In this document: positions 1 to 10,744 of the stretch, piece after piece
Numbering within the stretch: position 1 is the stretch's first letter
Layout of the letters: the number at the start of each line of letters is the position of its first letter
Origin: Serripes groenlandicus
Lineage: Eukaryota > Mollusca > Bivalvia > Cardiida > Cardiidae
Assembly: GCA_031761405.1 (NCBI GenBank)
Contig: JASEVX010000012.1
Location: 18,750,974 to 18,814,973 of the forward strand
DNA length: 64,000 bases
Direction of reading: 5' to 3'
Notes under the pieces: model-generated
Database searches by the model: none
The model's input: the letters and a program-made list of their open reading frames with translations, nothing else
What the model was told of the DNA's origin: nothing
Position numbers and translations under genes: made by a program

Positions 1-75
1 TTCCCGATAAAACATATGTTTTTCCACCCAAAGTTCAAACCCTCATGGCATGTAGAATTAGAAGACTATATATAT

Positions 76-622
76 AACCCTTTCCTACGGAATCCTGTTT
101 GGCTCATGTCGTCCGTTGTGCCTTAGGTCGACGCGCGACAAAGCGACACGACGGACGACAAAGCGACACAACACATGACGGACTACAAAGCGACACAACG
201 GAATGTCGTTATGTCATGTAGCTTTGTCGATGCACGACAGTACAAGGGCGACGCTCGACATAATGTCCCTTCCGTCGTGTTGCTTTGTCGTGCATCGTGT
301 TGCTTTATCGTGTGTCATGTCGCTTTTTCGTGTCGTTTTGTCATGCCGCGCATCGACCTAAGGCACGACGGACGACATGAGCCAAACAGGATTCCGCACT
401 TTCCTACATACAACAAAGATACAGCAGATGACTTTGAAAATGTCTCGGTTAAAAACATGGAAAATCTCTAACTGAAAGTTATTCTTTTTTATAAAAGTTG
501 AAAACCTCGTGGCTAAATGAGAAATGGCTCAATATGAGCCATTTTCTCCCTTTGCCACAATGAATTTAAAAGTAGTCTGCTGTCGAGGCCTCAGAGAGCA
601 TCTACATGTGGTAAAGGTTTAT
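76..622 (+). mobile_element. M1b host of M5
   Basis: AACCCTTTCCTA (left of M5) resumes as TTTCCTACATACAACAAAG...CAGCAGATGACTTTG and ends TCTACATGTGGTAAAGGTTTA. Confidence 0.6.
88..396. mobile_element. M5: 309-bp palindromic element inserted in M1b
   Basis: Arms CGGAATCCTGTTTGGCTCAT... and the inverse ...ATGAGCCAAACAGGATTCCG, with imperfect pairing continuing through GACAAAGCGACA-type repeats toward the centre. CTTTCCTA occurs at 80-87 and again at 399-406, consistent with an 8-bp target duplication if two bases (CA) belong to the element end. Confidence 0.7.
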
Positions 623-727
623 TCGATCACAATTCCAAAATGACTATGATCATCTCTTGATATATAAAAGCTGATGTCTATATATAATCCAATGTTAATA
701 TTCTTGAGGAACCCATAGTGTTATAAT

Positions 728-965
728 TTAACCCCCCTTTCCATCATGCAGAGAACTTTGAAAGCAAAATATTATAGGCAAATTTTAAACTATGGAAAAT
801 TTCTACAAGGGAAAGTTTGATCATTGAATAGAGTTGAAAACATTGTGACAAAAGGAGAAATTGCACGTTTTGTGCAATTTTTTCTTTTGTCACTATGTTT
901 TCAAAAAGCCGTCTGCTGCAGAGGGATTAAGAAAGAGTATGTTTGTGGGAAAGTGTCAGGGTTAA
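728..965 (+). mobile_element. M1 copy
   Basis: Degenerate left end; right part M1a-like with hairpin AAATTGCACGTTTTGTGCAATTT and CCGTCTGCTGCAGAGG. Confidence 0.6.
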
Positions 966-1068
966 AGAGAGTATGATCTGGAAAAAAGCAGGTGTGTGAG
1001 AAGAACTAAGATATCTGATCATTATTGCACAACAGGTGATCAGCTTTCCACCAGGTTATAAACTCCAG

Positions 1069-1284
1069 TGAACCCTTTCCCTCATACAATAATTCTGCAG
1101 CAGACGACTTTGAACATATTTTGTCAAAAAATAGAAAATCTCTATAATTGAATGGTTGACCTATGACTAAAAGTGGAAAACATTGTGGCAAAAGGAGAAA
1201 TTGCTTGTTTTGAGCAATTTCTTCTTTTGTCACTAGGTTTACAAAACACCGTCCAGAAAGCATCTACATGAGGGAAAGGGTTAC
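1069..1284 (+). mobile_element. M1a copy
   Basis: AACCCTTTCCCTCATAC to ATGAGGGAAAGGGTTA; hairpin loop GCTTGTTTTGAGC; small deletion at the right end of the CTGCAG region. Confidence 0.8.
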
Positions 1285-1672
1285 CACTTTCCCACATTTA
1301 ACAATTCTACAGCAGACGACTTTTATTGATTGACTTATTGTTTGGTGTTTTACCCCACTTTCACCATATGTTCAGTTATATCACGGCGTTTCCTGGGTAA
1401 GTTACCAGTACTACTGGTCCATTTATCCTGACACCAGCCAGTAAGTCGTAATGCTAACCCTGCAACCCCAGAGCGCCAAGGAGGGCAGCCATAATACTAC
1501 CATTTTTAAGGTGCAGACGACTTGAAGCATCATGGCAAATAGAGAAATTGCTCATTATTAGTTCATTATATATGAGAAATTTAATTCTCCTTTTGCAAAC
1601 AATGTTTTCATTCTAACGTTGTTTGCTGCAGATGCGTCAAAATGTGTCTGCAAATATGTAAGGGTAAAAAGA
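1285..1672 (+). mobile_element. M1b copy split by a SINE
   Basis: Left part CCACATTTAACAATTCTACAGCAGACGAC; resumes after the SINE at about 1511 as GCAGACGACTTGAAG and ends ATGTAAGGGTAAA. Confidence 0.6.
1331..1509 (-). mobile_element. tRNA-type SINE, inverted, head missing
   Basis: Tail first: TTTGGTGTTTTACC, TCAGTTATATCACGGCGTTTC, GGTAAGTTACCAGTACTACTGG, CAAGGAGGGCAGCCAT. Confidence 0.7.
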
Positions 1673-2047
1673 AACTGGTAATTATATGTCCAGATTTATT
1701 CATGAATATATTCACCACTATTGATTCACCCTTTATTAGAAATGTTATCTTGTATTGGGATTTAATGTAACTTTTTAACAATATTTCAGTTATATCACAC
1801 ACCAGAATAACCATCAATGGTTGCGAGTTCTTAATAATTGATTGTCGCATAGCACTGCTCCATTAATGTTGCTTTATTTTCATGTAATATTTTGTTTGCA
1901 ATTTTCAGCATGGTGCAGTCAAGACATGATTTAATTGACTTACACCATATAGTGGCTGGAAATACATAACTTGAAACCAGTAACTTAATCTGTTAAAGAT
2001 GAGTTGGAACCACAGCACATGCAAACTGAGCTTTGGATAATTACAAT

Positions 2048-2333
2048 TAACCCTTTACCACATAAAAGAGAATCTTCAACAGATGACTTTGAAAGCAACT
2101 GTTGCATAATATGGGTAATCTCTCAAAATGACGATATCGTTCATGATTAGAGTTGAAAACATTGTGGCAAACATCGAAATTGCTCATAAATGAGCAAATT
2201 GTCTCCTTATGCCAAAAATAATCAACTCTTTTTTAATAATCGTACTCAGTCATTCATTGACAATTTCCATATTTTGGGCTATATGTTTTCAATGTCGTCT
2301 GATGCAGATTTGTTTTATGTCGGTTTAGGGGTC
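2048..2333. mobile_element. M1b, long form
   Basis: AACCCTTTACCACATAAAAGAG to GTCTGATGCAGATTTGTTTTATG; both ends are of the ACAAATCTGCAGC type, so the copy is an extended (about 285 bp) palindrome. Confidence 0.6.
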
Positions 2334-2353
2334 AAAGTCCGAAAGGAAAGTTC

Positions 2354-2562
2354 ATGTAATAATGGACCCAGATCAGCATATAAGCATGCCGCACAGATAG
2401 ACACTTTTCGCCTCCTGTGGATTTTCTGTTTCAGGAATCATTTCTCTATACATCTATCCCCCTAGGACAGAATGTGTCAGCCCGGATTAGCCTCCACAGG
2501 CTGATCTGGGTCGATACATTATGCAGAGGCCATAATGTTGGTTTTCTTGTTGGGCAACTCAT
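2354..2562 (-). mobile_element. M4 copy, one end truncated
   Basis: Contains CGACCCAGATCAGCC-type and GATTTTCTGTTTCAGGAATCAT blocks and ends AATGTTGGTTTTC...GCAACTCAT. Lies between two diverged copies of a GTCTGCTGTAGATTTGTTTTA...TCAAAGT segment (about 2297-2353 and 2611-2680). Confidence 0.55.
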
Positions 2563-2730
2563 GTATTACATCAGCAATTTCTCGTTTTGACAAAATTATT
2601 TCAACTCATTTCAAAGTCGTCTGCTGTAGATTTGTTTTAGAGGGTCAAAGTTCCAAAGGACAGTGCTCATGTGACAAAAGTGTTATTGTCCAACTTCATC
2701 TACATAATTGTCTGTTCAATGTTTAGTTAT

Positions 2731-2958
2731 TAATAATTCACCAACGTATTTACATACAACCAAATTGTCCATCAAAATATCCTTCAATGGGTTAAAGCCT
2801 TACCAACATACAACAAATCTGCAGCAGACGACTTTGAAAACATCTAGGCAAAAAGTTATAAAAGTATTATAATAACTATATATAAATACATGAATAGAGT
2901 TAATAATTCACCAACGTATTTACATACAACCAAATTGTACATCAAAATATCCTTCAAT
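2731..2958 (+). repeat. 58-bp direct repeats flanking an M1b fragment
   Basis: TAATAATTCACCAACG...ATATCCTTCAAT at 2731-2788 and 2901-2958, one mismatch, offset 170 bp. Confidence 0.85.
2789..2900 (+). mobile_element. M1b left-half fragment
   Basis: ACAACAAATCTGCAGCAGACGACTTTG present, right half absent; flanked by 58-bp direct repeats (2731-2788, 2901-2958). Confidence 0.6.
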
Positions 2959-3117
2959 CAGAACTGTCCAAAACTTGTGACTTCGTTATGAAATCTTACT
3001 TTGAAATAGTTAACCAAGATCAGAATGTATAAAGACTATTGTCTGATCTTGGGTCAACACTGGACAGAATGCCTCATTGTGTCATGACATTTTATCATCC
3101 TACTAATGAAATGGCTG

Positions 3118-3289
3118 GAATCAATCGGGTGTCCCGGGTTCGATCCCCAGTCGCGGCACTACAAATATGGTGGAGTGCCCTTGGGCAAGGCACATTTTCT
3201 AGCATAGTACTGGTTTGTTTACCCAGGGATCATGAATAAGTGAACTGTCGCCGTGATATAACTGAAATATTGTTGAATAAATAAATAAA
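3118..3289 (+). mobile_element. tRNA-type SINE with perfect 14-bp target duplication
   Basis: B-box GGGTTCGATCCCC, CCTTGGGCAAGGCAC block, tail CCGTGATATAACTGAAATATTG then AATAAATAAATAA. TAATGAAATGGCTG at 3104-3117 and 3290-3303. Confidence 0.8.
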
Positions 3290-3437
3290 TAATGAAATGG
3301 CTGTAAAAATTGAAAACCTGATAATAATGATGGATATGAAGTGGGATAACTATATTGCAGAATATGAAAAGAAAAATAATTTCATATTTGAATGTAGCGC
3401 CAGCTGGATTTACTATTATTGATTAATGAAATGGCTA

Positions 3438-3667
3438 TTAAACCCTTTCCCTCATGCGACAATTCTGCAGCGGACGACTTTGAACATATTTTGTCAATAA
3501 ATAGAAAATCTCTATAATTGAATGGATATATATATGACTAAAAGTGGAAAACATTGTGGCAAAAGGAGTAATTGCTGGTTTTGAGCAATTTCTTCTTTTG
3601 TCACTATGTTTTCAAAAAGTCGTCTTTATGAGGCGTCAGAAAGCGTCTTTATGAGGGAAAGGGTTAA
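3438..3667 (+). mobile_element. M1a copy
   Basis: TTAAACCCTTTCCCTCATGCGAC to TTTATGAGGGAAAGGGTTAA; near full length. Confidence 0.85.
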
Positions 3668-3892
3668 AGCCATACCAACATACAACAAATCTGCAGCAAA
3701 CGATTTTGAAAACATTTACTATACTGGCAAAAAGTTATAGAGGTATAATAACTAAAAAGAGTTGAAAACATTGTGGCTTAAATGGAGAAATAGATCATTA
3801 ATGAGCTGCATAAGTTTCCCCACCATTTTTTTTCAAAAGTAATCTGCTGCAGATGCATTAAAATGTCCCTGCATGTTGGAAAGTGTGGGAAA
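3665..3892 (+). mobile_element. M1b copy abutting M1a
   Basis: TAAAGCCATACCAACATACAACAAATCTGCAGC; right end TGCATGTTGGAAAGTG. Confidence 0.65.
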
Positions 3893-4258
3893 GAGATAAT
3901 TCGAAAATATGGTTGCATCAAGAATTAAAAGCCACTATGAAATATAGTAACGCAATCCTTCCAAATGAATATTAAATATATTGTTACACTTCAAACCATT
4001 TATGTGACCTTTACTCCTATTAATAACTGGACAATTTTCATACACAATCTAAAAGTATTGCATGAAAAGGAGCATTTACTCATGTACCACAGCCCCTTTC
4101 TACAAAACACCATTGGATTTATCCCAAAACTTTGATTTTTCTAGCACTTTCAATGTTATTTTCACTTAAAATCACACTGTTACAAAAATCCACTTCTACA
4201 CCATTAATTATATGAAAAAAACTAAATGAAACCCTTCACTGACTAAAACAATAGTTAA
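3893..4258. other. Gap, nothing recognised
   Basis: AT-rich single-copy-looking sequence; no ORF or repeat I can name. Confidence 0.4.
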
Positions 4259-4476
4259 TTAACCCTTTCCCACTTGTAAGACACATTTTGACACATCTGC
4301 AGCAGACGACTTTTGAAAATATTGTGGCAAAAGAAGAAATCCCTCAAGACGAGCGATTTCCCCTTTTGGCACATTGTTTTCAACTCTTTCTAATAATTAG
4401 ATAATCATTTATTTAGATTTTTCACGCTTTTGTCAATATGTTTTGAAATGCTTCTGCTGCAGCATTGGTTACCTCT
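4259..4476 (-). mobile_element. M1b copy
   Basis: TTAACCCTTTCCCACTTG to CTTCTGCTGCAGCATTGGTTA; right terminus decayed. Confidence 0.7.
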
Positions 4477-4652
4477 TTTCCCTGACAAAAAACAAAACAT
4501 GCAGTCCATTTTGAAAATATCTGGACGGGAAATATATAGATAAATCCTCTACAAAATTAAAGTAAATATTATTGAATAGAGTTGAAAACATTGCGGCAAA
4601 GTAGTAACTCAGCTGCATTGCATGTGTGTCAAAATGAGTCTGCATGTGGGAA
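4474..4652 (+). mobile_element. M1b degenerate copy
   Basis: CTTTTCCCTGACAAAAAAC to GTCTGCATGTGGGAAATGG. Confidence 0.5.
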
Positions 4653-5094
4653 ATGGTAAATATGCATTTGCCATTGAGGTCGTCGGCAAACCTTCAAATC
4701 ATTTTTGGAGCATGACGAAATAGCAGAAAATGTGTTTTATTTAAACTTGCCTGAAAGTTAAAACATTCAAAACTTTCCCAGACTTTCTGATATTTTCTCA
4801 AAAAGCTTTAAAAAAAAATTCACATCTGGTCACCGAGGTTAAAGGTCATTCAAACAAAAACAAAGAAACACACCACATCCATCTAAAACACTTAATTCCT
4901 TGGTTTATTTTTCACTAAAGCAATTAATTTTTAACACACAAAGTAACCAACAGAATCCAATTAACCACGGAGAAACACCGCCCACTAATTTCATAAATCA
5001 TACATGCATGCGGCATAAGACAAAATCTCCGATATTTATTTAGGGACCATTCGGGATGTATCAGATTTTACCTCATTTATATCTCTCAGGCTTA
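4653..5094. other. Gap, nothing recognised
   Basis: 442 bp, AT-rich, no named repeat or coding signal. Confidence 0.4.
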
Positions 5095-5184
5095 GCTCTT
5101 TCCAACATTCAAAAACTCTACAGCAGACGACTTTGGTTTCCTGAAGTCCATTGATGGATGATCAACTAAGGCCCAAGATAAAGA

Positions 5185-5409
5185 GCATTTACACTTACCC
5201 ACATACAACGAATCTCCAGCAGACGACTTTGAAAACATATTGATACAAAACCTGAAGAATCTTCATAAAAGATAGCTTAATTGAGAAATAAATAAAGTTG
5301 AAAACATTGTGGCCAAAGGAGAAATTGCTCATCATGAGCAATTTCACCATTGGCCACAATGTTTTTAAAAGTCGTCTGATGCCAATGTGTCAAAAATGGG
5401 AAGTGGTTC
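5185..5409 (+). mobile_element. M1b copy
   Basis: CCCACATACAACGAATCTCCAGCAGACGAC; hairpin GAAATTGCTCATCATGAGCAATTTC. An isolated left-end fragment lies just before at 5095-5137. Confidence 0.7.
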
Positions 5410-5469
5410 AAATGCACTTACTGTAAACATAATTATATTCAAAGATGTGTGTTTATGATGCATTTTCAG

Positions 5470-5672
5470 TAGCAGCAGCAACAGATGACTTTGTAAAAAA
5501 AATTATCTACGTAAAAGTATTGATTGTCTCAATAAATGAAAGTATATTAATTGAAAAGAATTGAAAACATTTTGGCAAAAGGATAAATTGATCTTTCTTC
5601 TTCTTCAACAATATTTTCTAAAAATGTTTGCTGCAGACACATCAAAATGCATCTGCCAGTGGGAAAGGGTTA
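5470..5672 (+). mobile_element. M1b degenerate copy
   Basis: AGCAACAGATGACTTTG to CATCTGCCAGTGGGAAAGGGTTAA. Confidence 0.55.
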
Positions 5673-5812
5673 AGATAAAAGGAGGAACACAAAAACAAGT
5701 AGAACTATTTTAATGGCATCAAGGGGGTTAAGATTCTAAGGCATTGACATTTTTCTAATTCCAAGCACATGTTGAACATGTTTTTTTACAGACATGTCTT
5801 TTCCCAAAGGAT

Positions 5813-6065
5813 TTTAACCCTTTCCCACATACACCAAATCTGCAGATAACAAACTTTGACAATACCTTGGTAAATATTAGCAAAATCTCCATTTATAAAC
5901 GAAAGGATGACTATAATATATATAGTGTTGAAAACCATTGTTGTTGAAATTGAAATCTCTAGTTATGAACTATTTTTCCTTTTGATTACAATATTTTCTA
6001 AATTGTTGAGTCATAAACTGCATGCAGTATATTTCAAAATGACTCTGTATGTGAGAAAAAAGGTT
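5813..6065 (+). mobile_element. M1b copy
   Basis: TTAACCCTTTCCCACATACACC to CTGTATGTGAGAAAAAAGG. Confidence 0.65.
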
Positions 6066-6238
6066 GAACTCTTTGTCCATCAGACCTTTATGCTTTTTAT
6101 ATCCATATAAAAGACCATGCAATATGACTAATTGTAAAAAAATGTTTTTATTCTCAATGTTTAATCAAACTTCTATATATTTTATGACCGAGCATATAAT
6201 AATTGCATCTAGAAATAATTAAGTTTGATCCTATTAAT

Positions 6239-6468
6239 CGAGGGCTTGGCGTGAAACAGTTGTAACTAAAAACCAATTTTAAAAATCCTGGTTTAGGGGC
6301 AATTTTGACTCCTTTGTAAACAATGCAAATTTAGGTGCCATTGCTCATAACGAGCAAAGCACCTAGTTTCCATTGTTTACCAAGAAAAATGATTGAACAC
6401 TTATAAAGACTTTATGGTGAGGTGATTAACCTTGGTAAAAAAAACAACCGTTTCACGCCAAGTTCTCG
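6239..6468. mobile_element. M2 fold-back element
   Basis: CGAGGGCTTGGCGTGAAAC to CACGCCAAGTTCTCG, centre AATTTAGGTGCCATTGCTC. Flanks TAAT/AAAA do not match cleanly, so this copy is older. Confidence 0.7.
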
Positions 6469-6721
6469 AAAATGTTGTCCCTTTTTTTACCACAGCTTTT
6501 ACAGTGTGTAGGATATATTCTTCATCATTTGTAAAATGATAAATTGATTCTATGTTACTGTTTAACAACCTAAACAATTTGTATTTATCCTGAGTTCCCC
6601 ATGTGACAAACAAATATTTTGTTTCACTGGAAAAGTGTGAATTAAACTTTTGTTACAATAAATATAATTAAGCCATTAATGCAGGTGAACATTTTAGGGC
6701 TCATATATAACTGAGCATGTG

Positions 6722-6845
6722 GAAGACAGTGGTGCAGAGGTAGAGCGTCGGCCTCTCATATCAAAGGTCCCTCAGGTTCGAGTCCCGTGATGAGCGGGTC
6801 CTGACTTTGGGATTTTTCCACACATACGCCGCGATTACTGGTTAA
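6722..6845 (+). mobile_element. tRNA-headed SINE fragment
   Basis: A-box-like GGTGCAGAGGTAGAGCG and B-box GGTTCGAGTCC, then AATTACTGG-type decay. Lacks the acceptor pairing of a tRNA gene. Confidence 0.5.
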
Positions 6846-6852
6846 GTCTCAA

Positions 6853-7068
6853 GGAAGCAAGAAATTTCATACAACACATCTGCAGCAGACAACATTGAAT
6901 ACCTCTTGGTATATTTATGGAAGATCTCTAAAAGTGAAACTGTAATTACTGAAAGGAGTTGAAAACATTGTGGCAAAAAGAGAAATTGCTCATCATGAGC
7001 AATTTCTCTTTTTACCACAATGCTTTCAAAAGTCTTCAGAGGCTTCAGAAAGCAGCATCTACAGGGTG
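6853..7068 (+). mobile_element. M1b copy
   Basis: ACAACACATCTGCAGCAGAC to AAAGCAGCATCTACA; hairpin GAGAAATTGCTCATCATGAGCAATTTC. Confidence 0.65.
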
Positions 7069-7139
7069 ATCTTACTACACAGTTTAGAAATACCAACACT
7101 TGTACCTTTTCCCATGGACAGGCTGAATGAAGTACTTAT

Positions 7140-7451
7140 ACAAGAGCGCTGCAAGCGAACGCCCAAGCTCGTCTGATTTTTTTCTTAGTTGAAAAAGGGG
7201 CATTTCTGAATTATTATTAAATCCAAAGTTACGTGACTTGGTATAGACATGTGTACTGTTCCTAGGAACATGCTTACAAAGTTTCATTAGAAAAGGTTGA
7301 AGGGCTTTTGAGTTATGAGGTAAGGTTAAAGTTTTGGGACGACGCAGACGACGATGACGACAATGACGACGATGCGACGCCGATGACGATGCGACGCCAA
7401 GGGTATCACAATACCCCAATTGTTTTTCTTCGAAACACTCAGACGAGCTAA
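7140..7451 (+). mobile_element. H7 copy a: element with AGCTCGTCTGA box
   Basis: Starts ACAAGAGCGCTGCAAGCG; box AGCTCGTCTGA and perfect 11-bp inverse TCAGACGAGCT at the 3' end, then AAAAAG. A GGGTATCACAATACCC hairpin lies just upstream of the 3' end. GACGACGATGACGA-type microsatellite at about 7345-7400. Confidence 0.7.
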
Positions 7452-7563
7452 AAAGAGGACATGTTAAACCCTTTCCCTCATACGACAATTCTGCAGCAGA
7501 CGACTTTGAACATATTTTGTCAAGACATAGAAAATCTCCATAATTGAATGGATAACCTATGAC

Positions 7564-9128
7564 AACAAGCAAATTCATGAAATTTATATCCCCCGCTTGC
7601 AGGAAATATTGTAGGAAAATGTTGAGGTTAGGTTTAAACATGTCAGTAGACTTTTTATTGAACATGTATTACAGGGTAAATTAAACAAACTTGGCCTAGG
7701 TTGTTACCAAGTTTGTGGCAGTTATTGCACGGAAACAGCAAGAAACGACTTTTTTTGTTAAAAAAGGGGCCATAACTCCACCGAATAAAGTCCGCTGAAA
7801 GTGACGATCAAACTATGCCTAGCCTTTAAGGCATTTAACCTTGTTACCAAGTTTGAAAAAAGAAACGGTTCACATTTGTGGCAGTTATTGCACGGAAACA
7901 GCAAGAAATGACATTTTTTGTTAAATAAGGGGCCATAACTCCACTAAATAAAGTCCACCGAAAGTGACGATCGAACTTGGCCTAGCCCTTAAGGCATTTA
8001 ACCTTGTAACCAATTTTGAAAAAAAAAGGTTCACATTTGTGGCAGGTATAGCACGGAAACAGCAAGAAACAACATTTTTTGTTAAATAAGGGGCCATAAC
8101 TCCACCGAATAAAGTCCGCCGAAAGTGACGATCGAACTTGGCCTAGTCTTTAAGGCATTTAACCTTATTACCAAGTTTGAAAAAAAAAAAATTACATTTG
8201 TGGCAGTTATTGCACGGAAACAGCAAGAAACAACATTTTTTGTTGAATAAGGGTCCATAACTCCACCGAATAAAGTCCCACGAAAGTGATGATCAAACTT
8301 GGCCTGGCCCTTAAGGCATTTAACCTTGTTACCAAGTTTGAAAAAAAACCGGTTCACATTTGTGGCAGTTATTGCACGGAAACAGCAAGAAACGACTTTT
8401 TTTGTTAAATAAAGGGCCATAACTCCACCAAATAAAGTCCGCCGAAAGTGACGATCAAAATTGGTCTAGCCCTTAAGGCATTTAACCTTGTTACTAAGTT
8501 TGAAAGAAAACGGTTCACATTTGTGGCAGTTATTGCACGGAAACAGCAAGAAACGACATTTTGTGTTAAATAAGGGGCCATAACTCCACTAAATAAAGTC
8601 CGCCGAAAGTGACGATCAAACTTGGCCTAGCCCTTAAGGCATTTAACCTTGTTACCAAGTTTGAAAAAAAATATTCACATTTGTGGCAGTTATTGCACGG
8701 AAACAGCATGAAACGACATTTTGTGTTAAATAAGGGGCCATAACTCCACTAAATAAAGTCCGCAGAAAGTGACGATCAAACTTGGCCTAGCCCTTAAGGC
8801 ATTTAACCTTGTTACCAAGTTTGAAAAAAAATATTCACATTTGTGGCAGTTATTGCACGGAAACAGCATGAAACGACATTTTGTGTTAAATAAGGGGCCA
8901 TAACTCCACTAAATAAAGTCCGCCGAAAGTGACGATCAAACTTGGCCTAGCCCTTAAGGCATTTAACCTTGTTACCAAGTTTGAAAAAAAATGGTTCACA
9001 TTTGTGGCAGTTATTGCACGGAAACGAAGTGTGACAGACAGACAGACGGACAGACGGACAGACAGACGGACAGACGGACAAACCGAAATTAATAGCCCCC
9101 CCTTTTGTTCTTCGAAAAAGCGGGGGAT
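7564..9128 (+). mobile_element. H1: satellite-bearing element inserted into an M1a copy
   Basis: Begins AACAAGCAAATTCATG with a small AAATT/AATTT hairpin, then TATCCCCCGCTT (7587-7598). It ends with AAGCGGGGGATA (9118-9129), the exact 12-bp inverse, forming a 3' hairpin with CCCCCC just upstream. The core is about nine 161-bp tandem units, followed by a GACAGACG/GACGGACA microsatellite (9035-9080). M1a sequence breaks at ACCTATGAC and resumes at AAAAAGTGG, so the empty site can be rebuilt with 0-2 bp duplicated. Confidence 0.75.
7690..9030 (+). repeat. 161-bp tandem array (core of H1)
   Basis: The landmark GCACGGAAACAGCA recurs at 7728, 7890, 8051, 8212, 8374, 8535, 8695 and 8855, and its first part at 9016: spacing 160-162. 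Each unit also has GGGGCCATAACTCCAC and CTTAAGGCATTTAACCTTG. ORFs here are by-products of the repeat. Confidence 0.9.
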
Positions 9129-9419
9129 AAAAAGTGGAAAACATTGTGGCAAAAGGAGAAATTGCACGTTTCTTCTTTTGTCACTATGTTTTCAAAAAGC
9201 CGTCTGATGCAGAGGGGTCAGAAAGCGTCTATATGTGGGAAAGGGTTAACCAAACTGGCACCTATAAAATAATAATCAGTTTCCATTGTTACAGTGATAA
9301 AACCTACTTCTTGGCAAAAAAAAACATGTGAACGCCCTTGAAAAAACCCTGTTTATCTTGATTCCGTGAAGTTCTGTCTATAACTCAATGAACAAGTGAT
9401 TGATCAGATTGAACTCATA

Positions 9420-9652
9420 ATAATCCTTTCCCTCATACGACAATTCTGCAGCAGATGACTTTGAACATATTTTGTCAAAAAATAGAAAAACTCTGTAATT
9501 GAATGGACAACCTATGACTAAAAGTGGAAAACATTGTGGCAAAAGAGGAAATTGCTTGTTTTGAGCAATTTCTTCTTTTGTCACTTATAATGTCTCAAAA
9601 AGCTGTCTGCTGCAGAGGCGTCAGAAAGCATCTACATGAGGGAAAGGGTTAA
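9420..9652 (+). mobile_element. M1a copy
   Basis: AATCCTTTCCCTCATACGAC to ATGAGGGAAAGGGTTAA, hairpin GCTTGTTTTGAGC. Confidence 0.85.
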
Positions 9653-9726
9653 TAGGTTGTATGCTGTAGATGAATCAAATCAAGACTGAATGTGGGAAAG
9701 ACGTTGAAGGACCATGTCAGGAAAAA

Positions 9727-9995
9727 ACAAGAGTGCCGCGGAGCCAATGCCAACGCTCGTCTGTGTGTGTCCAAGTCGCAAAAAGGGTATTATGACTGAA
9801 TAATTATTAAAGCCAGAGTTCTGTGACTTGTCATAGACATGCGTATTGTTCCTAGGAACATGCATACCCCAAGTTTCATTTGAAAATGATGAACTTTTTT
9901 TGAGTTATGAGCTAAGTAACACGATACACACGACGACACCAAGGGTATCACTGTGAATAGGCCGATTTTGTTTCTTTGAAAAACAGACTAGCTAA
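9727..9995 (+). mobile_element. H7 copy b
   Basis: ACAAGAGTGCCGCGGAGCC start, GCTCGTCTG box, degenerate 3' inverse CAGACTAGCTAAAAAG. Shares TGTTCCTAGGAACATGC with copy a. Confidence 0.65.
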
Positions 9996-10264
9996 AAAGG
10001 GTCTTGATGTCATAGAATCCAGTGAGACTATTATGCTGTCAGATTATTTGGGTATGAAATGGATTCACTTAATTCTTTCCTTGAGAAAGATATGCGAATT
10101 ATGTAGCACTGACTATATAATTCACTTGAAAGTGCAGTTGCACTTTTTTCAATAATATATCCTTTCATCATATTAAACAAGGGAGTATTCTTCCAGTTTT
10201 TAAGTTGACAAATTTTGTCATCGGAGATATTGAAGAGCAGCTCAGACACTAAAAAATCACTCAG

Positions 10265-10493
10265 TTAACCCTTTCCCACTTGCAGACGCTTTTTGACACA
10301 TCTGCAGCAGCCAACTTTTGAAATTATTGTGGCAAAAGGAGAAATTGTTCATATTTCTCCATTTGCCAAATGTTTTCATATCTATTCAAAAATGTAACTT
10401 TCATTCATAGAGATTGTCCATTCTTTCGACTATAAATGTTTTCAAAGTCGTCTGCTGCAGATTTGTGACATGCTGTTTGTGATGGGACAGTTT
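10265..10493 (-). mobile_element. M1b copy
   Basis: TTAACCCTTTCCCACTTGCAGACGC to CGTCTGCTGCAGATTTGTGAC. Confidence 0.7.
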
Positions 10494-10540
10494 AAACAAT
10501 TTATTTAAACAAAGCAGTTAATTCTGCCTATACCTTCAGT

Positions 10541-10744
10541 TTAACCGTTTCCCACACACAACAAATCTGCAGCAGACGACTTTGCAAACATCTAGGCCAA
10601 AATATGAAAAATCTCTAAAAATGAAAGTTTAATGGAATTGAAAACTTAGTGGCAAATGGAGAAATTGCTTGTTTTGCCATGATGTTTTCAATAGTAGTCT
10701 GCAGCAGAGGTGTCAGAAAGGGTCTATAAAGTGGGAAAGGGTTA
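10541..10744 (+). mobile_element. M1b copy
   Basis: TTAACCGTTTCCCACACACAAC to GTGGGAAAGGGTTAA. Confidence 0.75.

Larger units (their letters stand above)
7464..9249 (+). mobile_element. M1a copy split by H1
   Basis: Left half 7464-7563 (TTAAACCCTTTCCCTCATACGAC...CCTATGAC) and right half from about 9129 (AAAAGTGGAAAACATTG...GGGAAAGGGTTAA) make one complete copy. Confidence 0.8.

Noticed and set aside
7084..7665. 193-residue minus-strand ORF
   Set aside because: It runs across H7, its GACGACGATG microsatellite and the left half of an M1a; the protein is low-complexity repeat translation.
8082..9207. Several 90-110 residue ORFs in the H1 region
   Set aside because: Translations of 161-bp satellite units on both strands, with LSVCLSV-type runs from the GACAGACG microsatellite.
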